NCBI RefSeq assembly: GCF_000516985.1
Contig: NW_006917098.1
Coordinates: forward strand, 1,798,001 to 1,862,000
Source of the DNA: Pestalotiopsis fici W106-1
Taxonomy: Eukaryota; Ascomycota; Sordariomycetes; Amphisphaeriales; Sporocadaceae
Length of the DNA: 64,000 nucleotides
Reading direction: 5' to 3'
Below the pieces are notes generated by a model, which ran no database searches, was not told the DNA's origin, and worked only from the letters and a program-made list of their open reading frames with translations. Shown piece by piece: positions 36,441 through 48,322 of the stretch; within the stretch, counting starts at the first letter, position 1, and every line of letters starts with the position of its first letter. The translations under genes and the position numbers were made by a program.

Positions 36441-38847
36441 ATGACGGTAGCTCACGATCTGGCCCACAGGGGCTCTGCGCCCATTCACACCTCGTCCAAT
36501 ATGGCTCTGGAGGACCGCTTCGAAGTCTTGAAGGAAATAGGAGATGGCAGCTTCGGTAGCGTGGTGTTGGCTCGAGTCCGCAGCGCAGGAGCCAGTGTTG
36601 CCCGGAGAGGCACTGTCGTATGTCTTTCGACATCCCACCTGAATGTTGTCGATTTACTGATCTTGGAAATAGATTGCCATCAAGACCATGAAAAAGACCT
36701 TTGAGTCTTTTGGTCCATGTCTTGAGCTTAGAGAAGTGGTGTTTTTGCGAACCTTACCACCTCATGTTCACTTGGTCCCGGCCCTGGACATATTCCTGGA
36801 TCCTTTCAGCAAGAAGCTGCATATTGCCATGGAATATATGGAGGGTAATCTGTATCAACTGATGAAGGCTCGGGATCACAAACCACTCGACAACGCCAGC
36901 GTGAAGAGTGTTCTATTCCAAATCATGCAAGGATTGGAACACATACACGCTCACCACTTCTTTCACCGCGATATCAAACCAGAAAATATTCTAGTTTCGA
37001 CCTCGGCGCACCAAGACTCGATTAACTCTTTCAGACGGTACTCGGCCCTCGTGACGCCTCCCTCGACCCCCCCGAGCTACACAGTTAAGATTGCGGATTT
37101 CGGTCTTGCTCGCGAAACCCACTCGAAACTGCCATACACAACATATGTATCCACACGATGGTACCGTGCACCAGAAGTCCTGCTGCGGGCAGGAGAGTAC
37201 TCTGCACCCGTAGATATTTGGGCTGTTGGCGCCATGGCTGTCGAAGTGGCAACCCTGAAGCCGCTGTTCCCGGGTGGTAACGAAGTTGATCAAGTTTGGA
37301 GAGTGTGTGAGATCATGGGAAGTCCAGGTAATTGGTATAACAAGGCTGGCTCTCGTGTCGGTGGAGGAGACTGGAGAGAGGGTACCAGGCTGGCAGGCAA
37401 GCTTGGATTCTCATTCCCCAAAATGGCTCCTCATGCCATGGATACCATTTTGCAAACCCCGCAATGGCCATCGTCGCTTGCTCACTTTGTTACCTGGTGT
37501 CTGATGTGGGATCCAAAGAACCGTCCTACATCAACGCAGGCACTGGCTCATGAATACTTCACCGATGCTGTTGACCCTCTCAGGCCGAGGTCATCTGCTT
37601 CCCGGATTTTGGGCAGGAAACCATCAGAAATTGGACGAAATGCGAAGGACTCATCCCCCGGACCTACCTCGTCGAAGCCTTCCTGGTTCCGGAAATCGCT
37701 CATCGGGCGTACCGATAGCACGGAAACCGTTACTGTTCAGGCCGTAACTGCTAAGGACCCTGTCGCTGCACATCCCTCGCCTCCGACGGTGAGTGAGATT
37801 CCTGCCGCCAAAGTACGTCCACCAAATGGCAAGCGAACGACGTGGACAAATGGACCGTCCAATGTTGCCCCGATCCATATCCTTCCCACCATCAAGCCCA
37901 TTTCTCCAATGTCGGATACCGTTCATGCCCAGGCATCGAACAGAACGCCTTCATATAACGACTCATACGCTAACGGCAATGTCCGAAAGGTGTCGATGGA
38001 GGAGAAGGCGGCCAAGAAGATTGGACGACAGCTTTCAGTGGCATCAAGCACCAACAACTACGCTGAGATCCATCGTCAGCAAGCCGAACGAGCATTGAAT
38101 GGCAACTCCGGTCTGGTTTCCCCGCCGAGCGCACACAAGGAGAGTTTCTTTTCGCATTTACGGAAGCGGGCAAGACGTTTTTCAGGAAGGCACCAAACTC
38201 CAGTATCCCCAGCGTACGATGATATCGAGGCCCAAGCTGGCTGCGGTCCCTGGGCAAGCAACAGATCGTCAATGGTGATTGACCAGCAGCCCGGCCCCGT
38301 TCCCACGAAAATCGAAAACTACGATTCCAGCCTCGAGACATCGCAACCTCCGATTCCTCCCACTCACCTGGCTACGCCGGCGGGCAACCTGAAGCGACAC
38401 CATTCTCTGCCACACCACCAACCTCGGTCTGTTGACAACCTCATTGGTGCTGCGAGGAGTGTTGGGCCTGTCTCGAGCCGGACAAGGAGAGCACAGGTGC
38501 CCCATGGCGTACAACAGTATGATGCACCGGCAGAAGAGGACGAGCTGCTGGACGAAGTGTTGAACTCGACACAGCATGCCATGAAGCGCATGGAAGGCGA
38601 TGGGAAGCCTGGGCTGCATCAATCAACCAGCAATCTTGCCTTATCGAACCCGTACCCTACCCCTTCGCCATCCGCCAGCGGCAACCAAGTTCTCTTTGGT
38701 GACTCGCATGAGGTGGTGACGCCGAAGCCTCTTGATCTCAAGAAGACGGTTCACGATGCTCAGAAGTGGCCGACGCCACCCTATGAGGAGAGTGAATGGG
38801 CAAGCTCGGCAGCTGCTAGTATTTGGGCAGCCGGCAACAGGTTCTAA
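36441..38847 (+). CDS. ime2: Ime2/RCK-type CMGC protein kinase
   Basis: Serine/threonine kinase of the MAK/ICK/Ime2 (RCK) group; fungal members control meiosis, sexual development, light response and vegetative incompatibility. Exons 36441-36617 and 36673-38847 give 783 residues. Kinase domain at about residues 26-355: glycine loop EIGDGSFGSVV, catalytic lysine in AIKTMKK (residue 63, just after the intron), HRDIKPEN at 157-164, DFG at 201-203, activation-loop T-T-Y at 215-217 followed by VSTRWYRAPEV, and PVDIWAVG. An insert of about 25 residues sits between HRDIKPEN and DFG, as in fungal relatives. The 430-residue C-terminal part is Ser/Pro-rich and probably regulatory. Start chosen at the ATG 15 residues before the HTSSNMALEDRF block; a downstream Met at residue 21 is an alternative. 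Confidence 0.93.
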
Positions 38848-41100
38848 ACCCATGTTTGGTCCTAAGTGTGCTTCAATTGGATTTTTGCGACACCTGAAAT
38901 TGTCTCACTTCTCATGGCAACGGTGTTTTGGGCGCTATCGGTTTCTTTCATCATCTTCCGGGAAAATCCACATGGCCGGCATCATTGTGTTTCGCGACGT
39001 TCATTCTCACGTCTTCAAACAGCGATTTCGGCTTTTCGACTATGTTGAGGTCATCAACGAGTTGACACGACCGGCTACTTGTTACTCTCAAGACTACGCC
39101 GGCATTCTTGCTACATGTTGATATTTCCAACTCTTTTATTATTTTTCTTTTCTTTTGACAAATACCCAGATATAGAACTCAAGGCTGTACAAGGTTACTG
39201 GACTCCCCATATTTGTGCATATTTTCGTTTGTTAGAACTTGGTGATGGGACCCGCGACCCAGTGTCAGTTTGCAAGAATCGCGGACTCCTTATATTGTAC
39301 AAGAAGAAAAGTGTTGTCGAGTATAGTTGGTAGATATGCTTCAAAGTATTCCTCGCCTCATGCGGGCTGGATTGATGTGGTATACTAGTTGCGGGGGGCA
39401 TATGCACGATTGCTTTGTCATTTATGGGGGACATCTTGGTGACGGTATATACACATATATATCATATACAAAGAAGGGTAGAATTCCCCAGAAAAAGACG
39501 TCGGGCATAAGATCCCATTTATCATCTCGAACAACATCTTGACTTGATTGGACCAATGTCGTGATTCCACATAGCTCATGAGTAGCAGCATCGCTGATGG
39601 GAACAGCAGCATCTAGCTTCACAGGTAATAATGATGAAATAGCAAAGGTTATCATTTTAAGCCGACTCGAAACGGTTCACGATACTCGTCAAACCACAGC
39701 ACTGTTCATCAAGACTGACGATGTGATATCTCATTTCTCGGACAATTATACACATGTGACAGCTTTTCCCGCCGTGTCGACCTACTTACTAGCGAGAGAG
39801 GATTCTCGGCTTATTCCAGCGAGAGAGAGACATCGTGTGCTACCTCAACTACCTTGCATGCAAGCCATGCAATGCAATGCAGGAACGGTGGCCTAAGGCT
39901 GCGCCTCAAAAGCGGGAGTAGAGGAAGAGAGGCTGTGTACTCTGTAGAATAGGTACGGCGACTCTACCCAGATTTGGATAGTGCTAGGCCGGTGGGATGA
40001 ACTCAGTTTCGAATAGTATTATTGTTCTTTCGTGTATCGAAACTGGCCATCGATATACAAGCATTCTTGGCATCTAGCTCTCTAGAAAGGACAGAGTTGC
40101 AAAGCTTGATCGTGGGATTTCGGGATGGGTTACTACCTAGACGACCAACTACGAATATTCACGACTTTGTAGTGGGTTTTCCGTAGCTAAAAATGTAACC
40201 ACGCAGCACGTACTAAGGAGGGTAGTACAAGGTAGCTCGGCGGCCCACGCCCGCCATCTTTTTTGCAGTCTACTCGCTTCTGGTCTTCCTGATTCAGGCC
40301 ACCAGGCAGCAGAATAAATCAAAGCACCAGCCGTCATTTCTTCCCTACGTGCTTGTAGGTACATGCTATACACCCCTGGACAGCCAACGAAACCGATGCA
40401 GGAATCGCATGGATTTGCACCATCAATCGGGTCCTATCTGCAGGTCTGTTGCAATACTATGGGGTGAAATACTGTAGCCTATTTCTGACGAGACTAGTTG
40501 ACATACAATCTGACGTCAAAAGTGTCTTCCTTATTTCTGTGCGGCTCTTTGATAAACATTGGAACAATAACTATATTTTCTTCCAAGAGCTAAAACGTTG
40601 TCAATTGCTTTACATATTAGCCACTGGTGCAACTCCACTCTCCCTAATTGGAGAAGACACAGCCCAGGGACGGTAGCGACTCTTATTTGTTCATTGCTGC
40701 TGTCAGACGGACTGATTGACCTGTACTTTTTTTTGATTCTGACACTGCCCCGCTAAAAAAACGCCCGCCCGTTCAAGCGACGGTATCTCTCCTGATATTC
40801 TTACGCTGAGCCACATTCTTATTCATCCTCGAAAATCAAACCTGCTGCCTTTCTTTCACTTTTCTTTTCCTCATTGGATTCGATTATCGTAGGATATCGC
40901 AGCCATTTCCCAACGGCCCCCCCTCCTCATATAGGAGATCAGACCTATCAGGCGGAACGGGAATAGTACAAAAGCGTACCAACGGCTTCGGAGGGCAACC
41001 CGGTCTTTAGCGACTGGGACTTGGGGCCTGCTGCCCCTCCTTTCGCGCGCGACGTCTTATTAGTCAGTCACGTTTCTCCCGTATCCCGCGTGCCTCGACG
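38848..41100. other. Intergenic, no gene seen
   Basis: Kinase 3' flank and Hsp70-like promoter region. Only short ORFs. A TATA/ATAT-rich palindromic stretch is at about 39446-39470. TAGGTA-type motifs are frequent. Confidence 0.5.
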
Positions 41101-41109
41101 TTATATATC
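41101..41109 (+). promoter_or_regulatory. TATA-like element before the Hsp70-like gene
   Basis: TTATATATC about 65 bp upstream of the ATG at 41167, in an otherwise GC-rich stretch. Spacing would fit a short leader. Inferred from sequence only. Confidence 0.4.
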
Positions 41110-41166
41110 CAAGAGAACCCCGAGACTCGGCCACAACAGCAGCACTCTCGGGCGGCGGCTGCCAAG

Positions 41167-43510
41167 ATGAGTTTCAATCTACCGGTACGGTCCAGTCGAA
41201 GCCAGAGAAATCAAGATAGCCGGGACCGGTACTTTGGCACCTTTACCCCGGCATCGTCGGCCGAGGCCATCAATGGCCCGGTCCGGGAGTTCGCCCCTAT
41301 CAGCGACCGGCTTATAGTCGGTGTAGACTTTGGTACTACCTTTTCTGGGTGAGTATGTGATTGTGCTCTTTTGTAGACTCGTTGGCTCGCCTCTCATTCA
41401 CGAATTACCCATTCCAAATCACAGACGCATGTGTGCACCATCTCATCCACAATCTCACCGCCTCCAACCGTTGAGAAGACATATATTTTATGATCAATCC
41501 CACCAAGTTACCAAGGCTGATTGATTTTCAAGCGTGGCAGCAGTATATACATCTACCCCTGATGATGTAGAAATCATCAAGACATGGCCTGGCGGCAACG
41601 GCATCACCTCGGACAAGGTACCAACCGAGATCTCCTATGACACGCCTGCCAACGCCAACGCCAACGCCGCCGCCTCCCCGGCCAGCTCGACGACGACGGT
41701 AGGGTCGGGGTCGGGGTCGGTGCCGGGGCCGGCGGTGAAATGGGGCTTTCAGTTCAAGCCCGAGGAGTCGCGGCTGCGGTGCATCAAGCTGTTCCTGGAC
41801 CGGTCGCAAAAGCTGCCCTTTTACGTGAGCCCGCAGGAGACGGCGACGCAGCTGCGCAAGTACAACAAGAACGTCGTCGACGCCGTCAGCGACTACCTGA
41901 CGCAAATCTACCGGCACACCATGGACACGCTGACGCGCCGCTACGGCGAGTCCTTCATGGCCTCGACAAAGGTCGACTTTGTCCTCACCTGCCCCGCCGT
42001 CTGGTCCGATGCCGCCAAGAACACGACGCTGCAGGCCGCGGAGAGGGCCGGCATGGGCGCCAAGTCTGACATTCAGATGATTAGTGAGCCAGAGGCCGCT
42101 GCCGTGTACACGCTCAAGGCTATCCAGCCGAATCATTTGAATGTGGGAGATAATTTTATTGTTTGTGACGCTGGTGGTGGAACAGTAGAGTAAGGTTTCA
42201 GCTCATTGTTTTAAAGTATGAATCTTCTGCTAACATGCCTGTGAATAGCTTGATTGCCTACAAGATAATATCTCTAAAACCATTGCGGGTTGAGGAATCC
42301 GCCGTGGGTACAGGTGGTCTCTGCGGCAGTGCCTTTTTGAATTATAGATTCGAGGAGCATGTTCGAACTCGCTTGGGCCATAGTCGCTTTGATGAGATGA
42401 AGATGAAAAAGGGCAAGACGTGGCAGATGGGTCTCCGATATTTTGAGGAATTTGTCAAACGAAACTTCAACGAGGATGAGTACCAAGAAGTGAACGTTCC
42501 GTATGTTTTAATTGCATCACTTCCGCATTGATTCTTAAACTAAACCGTCGCAGATTCCCTGGACTTCCCGACGATGAGGAAGCTGGTCTGGACTCTGGCT
42601 TTCTGGTCCTGACAGCGGCTCAGATCAAGGAAATCTTTGAGCCGGTAGTCAAGGAAGTGTGCGACCTCGTGCAGGGCCAGGTCAACACGGTGCGCGGCAA
42701 GGGCGGGCTCGTCTCGGGCATCGTGCTCGTCGGCGGCTTTGGACAGAGCGACTACCTGTACCGGCGCATGAAGGCGCACTTTACCAGCGCCGCGCCGCCG
42801 CCGTACACGGAGCGCCCGACGCACGCGAGCGGCGCCGCGTCCCTGTCCGAGAACGGCAGCATCGAGGTCATGCAGCCCATGTACGCCTGGACGGCCGTGG
42901 TGCGCGGCGCCGTGCTCCGCGGCCTCGAGGGCAACATGGTCATTTCCCGCAAGGCCCGCATGCACTATGGCACCAGCTACGCTACCGTCTATGACGAGTC
43001 CAAGCACAGCGTATCGGAGCGCTACTGGTCGCCCCTGTGGGAGCGCTGGATGGTTTCGGATCGTATGCAGTGGCATATTGCAAAGGTAAGCAAACACTAT
43101 ATGCGGAGTGCATCTTCTTTCGATAGTGTCCCTCTATCTGCCGGGGTGATCGACTTTGCTGACTTGCTTGACTTTAGGGAGAAGCCATCTCACCGTTATC
43201 GCCCATTGCCTTTCATTATACACGAAATTTCAGGCCAGGGCAGTCACTCATCGTGACGGACGACTTGATAGCCTGCGAAGCGGATGAGCCACCAGTGGCA
43301 TACGGGCGCGAGCTAGTCCACGTGTGCACACTGACGACGGACCTGAGTGCCGTGCCGAGGAGCTTATTTACCCGGTTGACGACGACGCGTGGTGTCGAGT
43401 TCGATAACCTCGACTTTACCCTTGAAATGATTGTCGACAGCGCCGGGCTCGGGTTCGAGTTGAAGGTGGACGGAGTTAGATATGGTCGTGTCGAGGCAGA
43501 GTTCCATTGA
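41167..43510 (+). CDS. Hsp70-like (HSPA12-type) ATPase
   Basis: Divergent member of the actin/Hsp70 ATPase superfamily, of the HSPA12-like kind common in filamentous fungi; role unknown. Exons 41167-41348, 41533-42189, 42249-42500, 42554-43085 and 43178-43510 give 651 residues. The phosphate-1 motif LIVGVDFGTTFSG is split by intron 1; phosphate-2 is VCDAGGGTVD, split by intron 2; the adenosine motif is GIVLVGGFGQSDYLYRR. A canonical Hsp70 substrate-binding domain and C-terminal EEVD are not seen. A low-complexity NANANAAA/Ser-Thr-Gly-rich insert at about residues 95-120 follows the first ATPase strands. The middle exons are distinctly GC-rich at third positions. Identity as an HSPA12-like protein is secure; a chaperone role is not. 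Confidence 0.92.
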
Positions 43511-43932
43511 ACTAGGCAATCGGAAGACGACTGCTTGGGGTTTGATATAAAAGGAGAAAGCGGACGGCATTGATCACGTCCTAGCCATGGCAAAAGAGCA
43601 GCAAAACTACCATTGGATAAGTACCTAGATAACCAGACTACCTAATTACATCAAGATCTTCAAAACCATGTTGACCGACCAGAACGTCGCGTATTAGTGC
43701 AAATTCTCATCATTTTTTCGAAGACCAACTAGTGAAACATGTTCACGGAAACTGTGGTGCTTCAAAGATTGAGGTGCTGAGAGTGTATCGGGAATTCAAG
43801 CTGACCGATTGAACCATCAACCAGCTTCTGCATCGATAGCCTTTATGCGGTCTTGAGAACGCACCAATGTCATAAAGATCTAGGAAGGTGCAGAGACAAT
43901 TGATCACTTATCCTCAACGAAATAGGATAACA
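43511..43932. other. Convergent intergenic region
   Basis: 420 bp between the stop codons of the Hsp70-like (+) and SNF2 (-) genes. Nothing further recognised. Confidence 0.5.
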
Positions 43933-46900
43933 TTACCCTGCTGTAGAGTTTCTGTCAACGCCAAAGATATCCTGTGATGGTTAGTAATGATACACAAATG
44001 GGCTTCATCATGACTACCTTACCCGTATTGCCTGAAGTTTCTCGGATTGGTCGAACCCTCCACCTGCTAGTTCGAGCTTTCTCTTCTGGCGGAATAGCAC
44101 GTTGCTCTGCAGTGAATGATTAACGTCAAGTCCGAGTCAGGGAACAGAAGACGCACCTCTTCAATTGTGTTCTTCATGATGTACCGAATGATGATGACTT
44201 GGTCCGTCTGACCGAGGCGAAGTGCCCGTCCGATGGCTTGAGATTCAATCGACGGATTCCATTGCGGCTCGAGGAGATATATGCGCGATGCAACTGCCAG
44301 ATTGAGCCTGTAAGATTAGTAATGATGAGTCGAGCTCTGGTGTTGAATATAGGTCAAGAACTTACCCTACTGCTCCAGTACCCAGCGTCATCAGCAAAAT
44401 GTTCGCTCCACTAGGAGACCGGAAGTTCTTCAACACGCCAAGACGTTTACCCAAGGAGACAGAACCGTCGATGATCTCATGTCGTATGCCGTGGGTGGTG
44501 AAAAGCTGACTGACGAGATTAAGCGTCTTCTTCCACGAGGAAAATATGATGCTGATCGCGGTGGGGTCAGCGATATTGTCTTTTTTTGACGATACATCAT
44601 GGAGCTATAATACCTCTTGTGTTGAGAATCCTGGATTACGTCTGACAAGAGCGCCTGCAACTTTGATGGATACGGCACAGTGTTGCCCATGCCATTGTTT
44701 ATATCCCGTCGACGTGTCTCGATGTGCATATTAACCGATGGCAATGTGGTTTCGGATACTGAATCAGGCTGAGAGATACAAGTAGGGCAGCTCTTCTTCT
44801 TCTCAGAAAGATGAATCGGCACGCAGTTGTGGCAGAGCAGATGAGAGCATCCAGTAATGAAGATACCACCATCATTACGGGGGTCTTCATTAATGAAATA
44901 GATTGTCGCAGAACAGTAAGCACAAACGTCTTGACCATGCTGTTGGAGATAGATCAGGGCCTCATCTGGGTCCGTGGGCAGACCTGTAGGCCCGGATTGC
45001 ATCACCGCATTGACACGACCATTGTTGCAGAACAGCCGAAGTTTGAGTAACGATTCGAGAAAGGCGGAATTGATATTGCTCTTTCCACGTCGACTCACTG
45101 CCATGTCAATCTCCATCCGGCCCTGGGCGAGTAAGTCCTGATAGTCCGAATGTTCTGATTGTGTCAAAACTAGTCTTCGTTGCTTTGATATGGGTTCTGG
45201 TATGTCCAAGCACTGCTGTCGTGTTCTTCGAAGGCAGACAGCACGGAGCAGTATTTTGAGGTTCTTGAAGCGTGATCGCGATCCTGACTCGATGGGATTG
45301 GTGATCAGCTTCCGAAATGCTGGCGTCTGTTCCAGTATCGGTACTTTGAGAAAAGATATCAATGCTCCGAGGTCTTCGAGGCTGTTTTGAATAGGCGTGC
45401 CGGTGAGGCACCAGCGATGTAAGGCAGCAATACTGGCGACAGCCTGGAATTGTTTCGTGGATCGATTTCGTATGTCGTGGGCTTAATCTACGTTAGAATT
45501 TACCTGGTCTGAATCTAGGCACACCAAAATACCTTCATCCAAGACAATCCTGAACCAGTTGATTCTAGATAGAGTATTGTCACCGCGACGGAACTCGGCT
45601 GCTACAGTAGCATAAGTCGTAAATATAATCGGTCGCTCATGGAGATATCGTGTTTCTTTGTGTCGCCAGGAACCGATGTGTCTGTGGAACGGAAGGGCAC
45701 CATTGGTTGTATGTCTGCTAAGTCGTTAGTGAGGTGCATATCGTAACCTCACCAGGATGTGCATACTTGTTGAGTTCCTCCACCCAATTGTCGATCAATA
45801 CTAGACAATTATCAATATTTTCTGTACCAGTTTCAGGTGACGCTCGATGATATACTTACGTGATGAAGGCGCAATTATAAGGGTGGCTTTAGAAGCCACC
45901 TTTCTCTCTGGCTGTGAAAGACGTTGTTTCTTCTCAGCTGCCACAAATGCCTCGCCACGGTCGAGAGAGCTTGCAATTGTATATATGACGACGAGCGACT
46001 TTCCAAGCCCCATCTCGTCTGCGATGATGCCGCTCCTTGCGTCGGAACGCTCTGGCCGCTTTGCTCCACTGAGGACATGCTGATAACTATATGTTGAGAT
46101 GCTCAGTGCCGGACACTCCAATGAACAACCAGTGAACAACGAGGAAGTGCACCTACAATGGTTCGTCTGCATCCTTATCATTGTATTGCCAAAGACTTAA
46201 CTCAGAGTCTATGTGCTCTGTTTCTCTTCCACAGATGAAGTCAATCGCTTCCTTCTGGTGGCTAGATGCAGCATAATTAGTACAAAAGAGAATATTTGGC
46301 ATTGAGAATGCTTGACTTACTCAAAGAGTTGACTTTTGATATCAGGTACAGTAGCTATTTCCTTGATATTGGCACGATGCGACAGTGAATCAAGAATCGA
46401 GTCAACCGTTGTAGTATCCTGCCCTTTTGCTGAGATTCCTCCTGCTTCATCCAGTGCTCCATGCACGTCACTGGTGGATATTTGCGATGCTCCAGGCGGA
46501 AGCCGGTCTGGAAGTCCTTCTATCTTCATTATTTGTGGGTTATAGTACTCGATAGCACCAATTCCATGCTGTGGCCATTGTAAAAATATGCCAAGTTTTG
46601 ACAAAATGCGCCCAATCTCTCGAGCATCCAACTTTGAGCCGTAGATGTTGATTTCTGCAGGGAGATGATCCGGAGTCTCGCAATTATGGGAGCGCATTGC
46701 TGCAAATAAGTCTTTACTTGATATAAAGACTTGAAAACGAAGTCTGTTGTTAGCCACGAGGTCGTGCAGGTGTCGGCAAAGGCCCTTGTTCAGGCGGCCG
46801 AACTTCACTTGCTCATGTCTCAAGGTAAGGAAAGCGCCTTCTTGAATGACAGCAAAAGATTGCACTGAACTCCTTCGCCAGGAGCCAAATTGTTTGAGAG

Positions 46901-47173
46901 CCACGACATTATGCGGATTCACCTTGACGTCAATGATCTAATAGATTCTGGTCAGTTGAGGAAGATGCTGGAAATATGGTGACCTACACTGCCAAAACAT
47001 GCCATGTCATTGCTGGCGGCGCTGACATGCTGACTGCGAAGCGGTGCATCTGACGATGAGTTGTGCGACTGCGGATGGCCCGCCAAGTGATGCTCATCTG
47101 TATCAAATGGGTATGGTCTTTTCAGCGTAGGGACACTTGTCAACACATCTGTGGGAGCTGCTGGAGAATTCAT
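43933..47173 (-). CDS. SNF2-family ATPase with embedded RING finger (Rad5/HLTF-like)
   Basis: DNA-dependent ATPase of the Rad5/Rad16/HLTF branch, combining chromatin or DNA translocation with RING-type ubiquitin ligation in DNA-damage tolerance or repair. Eleven exons (47173-46988, 46937-46321, 46261-46157, 46086-45860, 45800-45767, 45714-45533, 45481-44614, 44551-44366, 44307-44157, 44106-44023, 43971-43933) all join in frame to 892 residues. Walker A-type DEMGLGKS at about 326-333, DEAH at 449-452 (split by an intron), LTGTPIQN, a C3HC4 RING at about 637-685 (CAYC, GCSHLLCHNC, CPTC), then helicase C with IIFSSWKKTL, LMTLGTGAVGLNLAVAS and AIGRALRLGQ. No clear HIRAN domain in the N-terminus. 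Likely one of several Rad5-like paralogues typical of these fungi rather than Rad5 itself. Confidence 0.93.
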
Positions 47174-48322
47174 ATTGAAGGAAAGAAAATATCCAAGCGC
47201 TGTAGAAGCGAACGTGACGCGCGAGTGATGGGACAAAGTCGACCTGCTAATATTAAAGATACGAAGCTCAATCAAAACCTAGGTGATAGAAACGCCCTGT
47301 GTTGCGCATGCGCGCGCGCGTGGTGGCGCAAAGACCCCAGACTATCCATGATGCTCGTTGGGTCACTTACCTTGAGGTATCGACTGTCGGGTATGAGTGC
47401 AGCGGGAGCTGGATCGGGGCGGTGCAGCAAATGAGGGGTTCTTCTCAGAGCCTCATGGAGAAGTGGTACGACGTAGAAGGCAGCCTTCCGATCTCTCCTT
47501 GTACCGTGTGTAACAGACGGTTGAGCCTTACTGCGACCCTATTAGCATCATCGGCTGCTTTGGGGTCTGCCATTGAGGCAGTGTAAAGACATGACATGAC
47601 GACCTAATATTTAAACCAGACCTACATAGGTATGCGACTAATCGTGGCTTGGCCTGGAAAAGCAACAAATCATGTATGATTTGTGGCGGTAGGTGTAAGC
47701 CCGTTACCGCTGGCTTATGCCTGCTGAATGATCGCGGATAAGTAGTAGGTACTAGGTACCTACCTGGTAATTGGCCCGCTGAAAGCACTAGCTTTAGTGA
47801 GTTCTGGCTCATGAATCTGAGGAGGCAAGTCTAGGTACTCTGAATAGCCTGCTACTATACATGTAATGTCCTGAAAATAGCGGAGACAAACCGATTTCTG
47901 CTTGCGAAAGACTACTTGACGCACCTATTACCTGATAATAGATAACAACCCTAGATCATCTCAGTGCTACGACTGTGATTGAGTCGCGTGTAGGGCACTA
48001 CATGGCGTCAGCAGTAGGTAATGCGGGCTGGATTGCTGCGGCTCTCAACACATTGGTCGCTACTGGATGCTTCCGAGGTAGTAGGTACATACCTAGGTAC
48101 CGTGGTAAGACACACCCTGCCGCTGCGTTTCCATCACCATCAACTGACCGTCCCCTGCATATAAGAGTTTTAGTTGGCCCTTTGGCCTTGCAAGTTTCTA
48201 GGGACGGGTTGAGCTGTTCCTTCTATTGTACAATCTGCTGTACTACTTTGGTATCTTGCGCAATTGTTTATTGGATCACGGTAAAAAGTATGTCAGAGGA
48301 ATGCAATAATAAAGTATGAACA
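47174..48322. promoter_or_regulatory. Divergent promoter between SNF2 and STAND genes
   Basis: 1.15 kb shared upstream region of two divergently transcribed genes. It contains an alternating purine-pyrimidine run at about 47302-47322 (GCGCATGCGCGCGCGCGTG) and two clusters of TAGGTAC/GGTACCTA motifs at about 47743-47766 and 48078-48102. No coding exon is convincing. Confidence 0.45.

Noticed and set aside
41528..42136. 202-codon minus-strand ORF
   Set aside because: Arg/Val-rich antisense shadow of the Hsp70-like exon 2.
42540..43097. 185-codon minus-strand ORF
   Set aside because: Antisense shadow of the Hsp70-like exon 4, with no domain.
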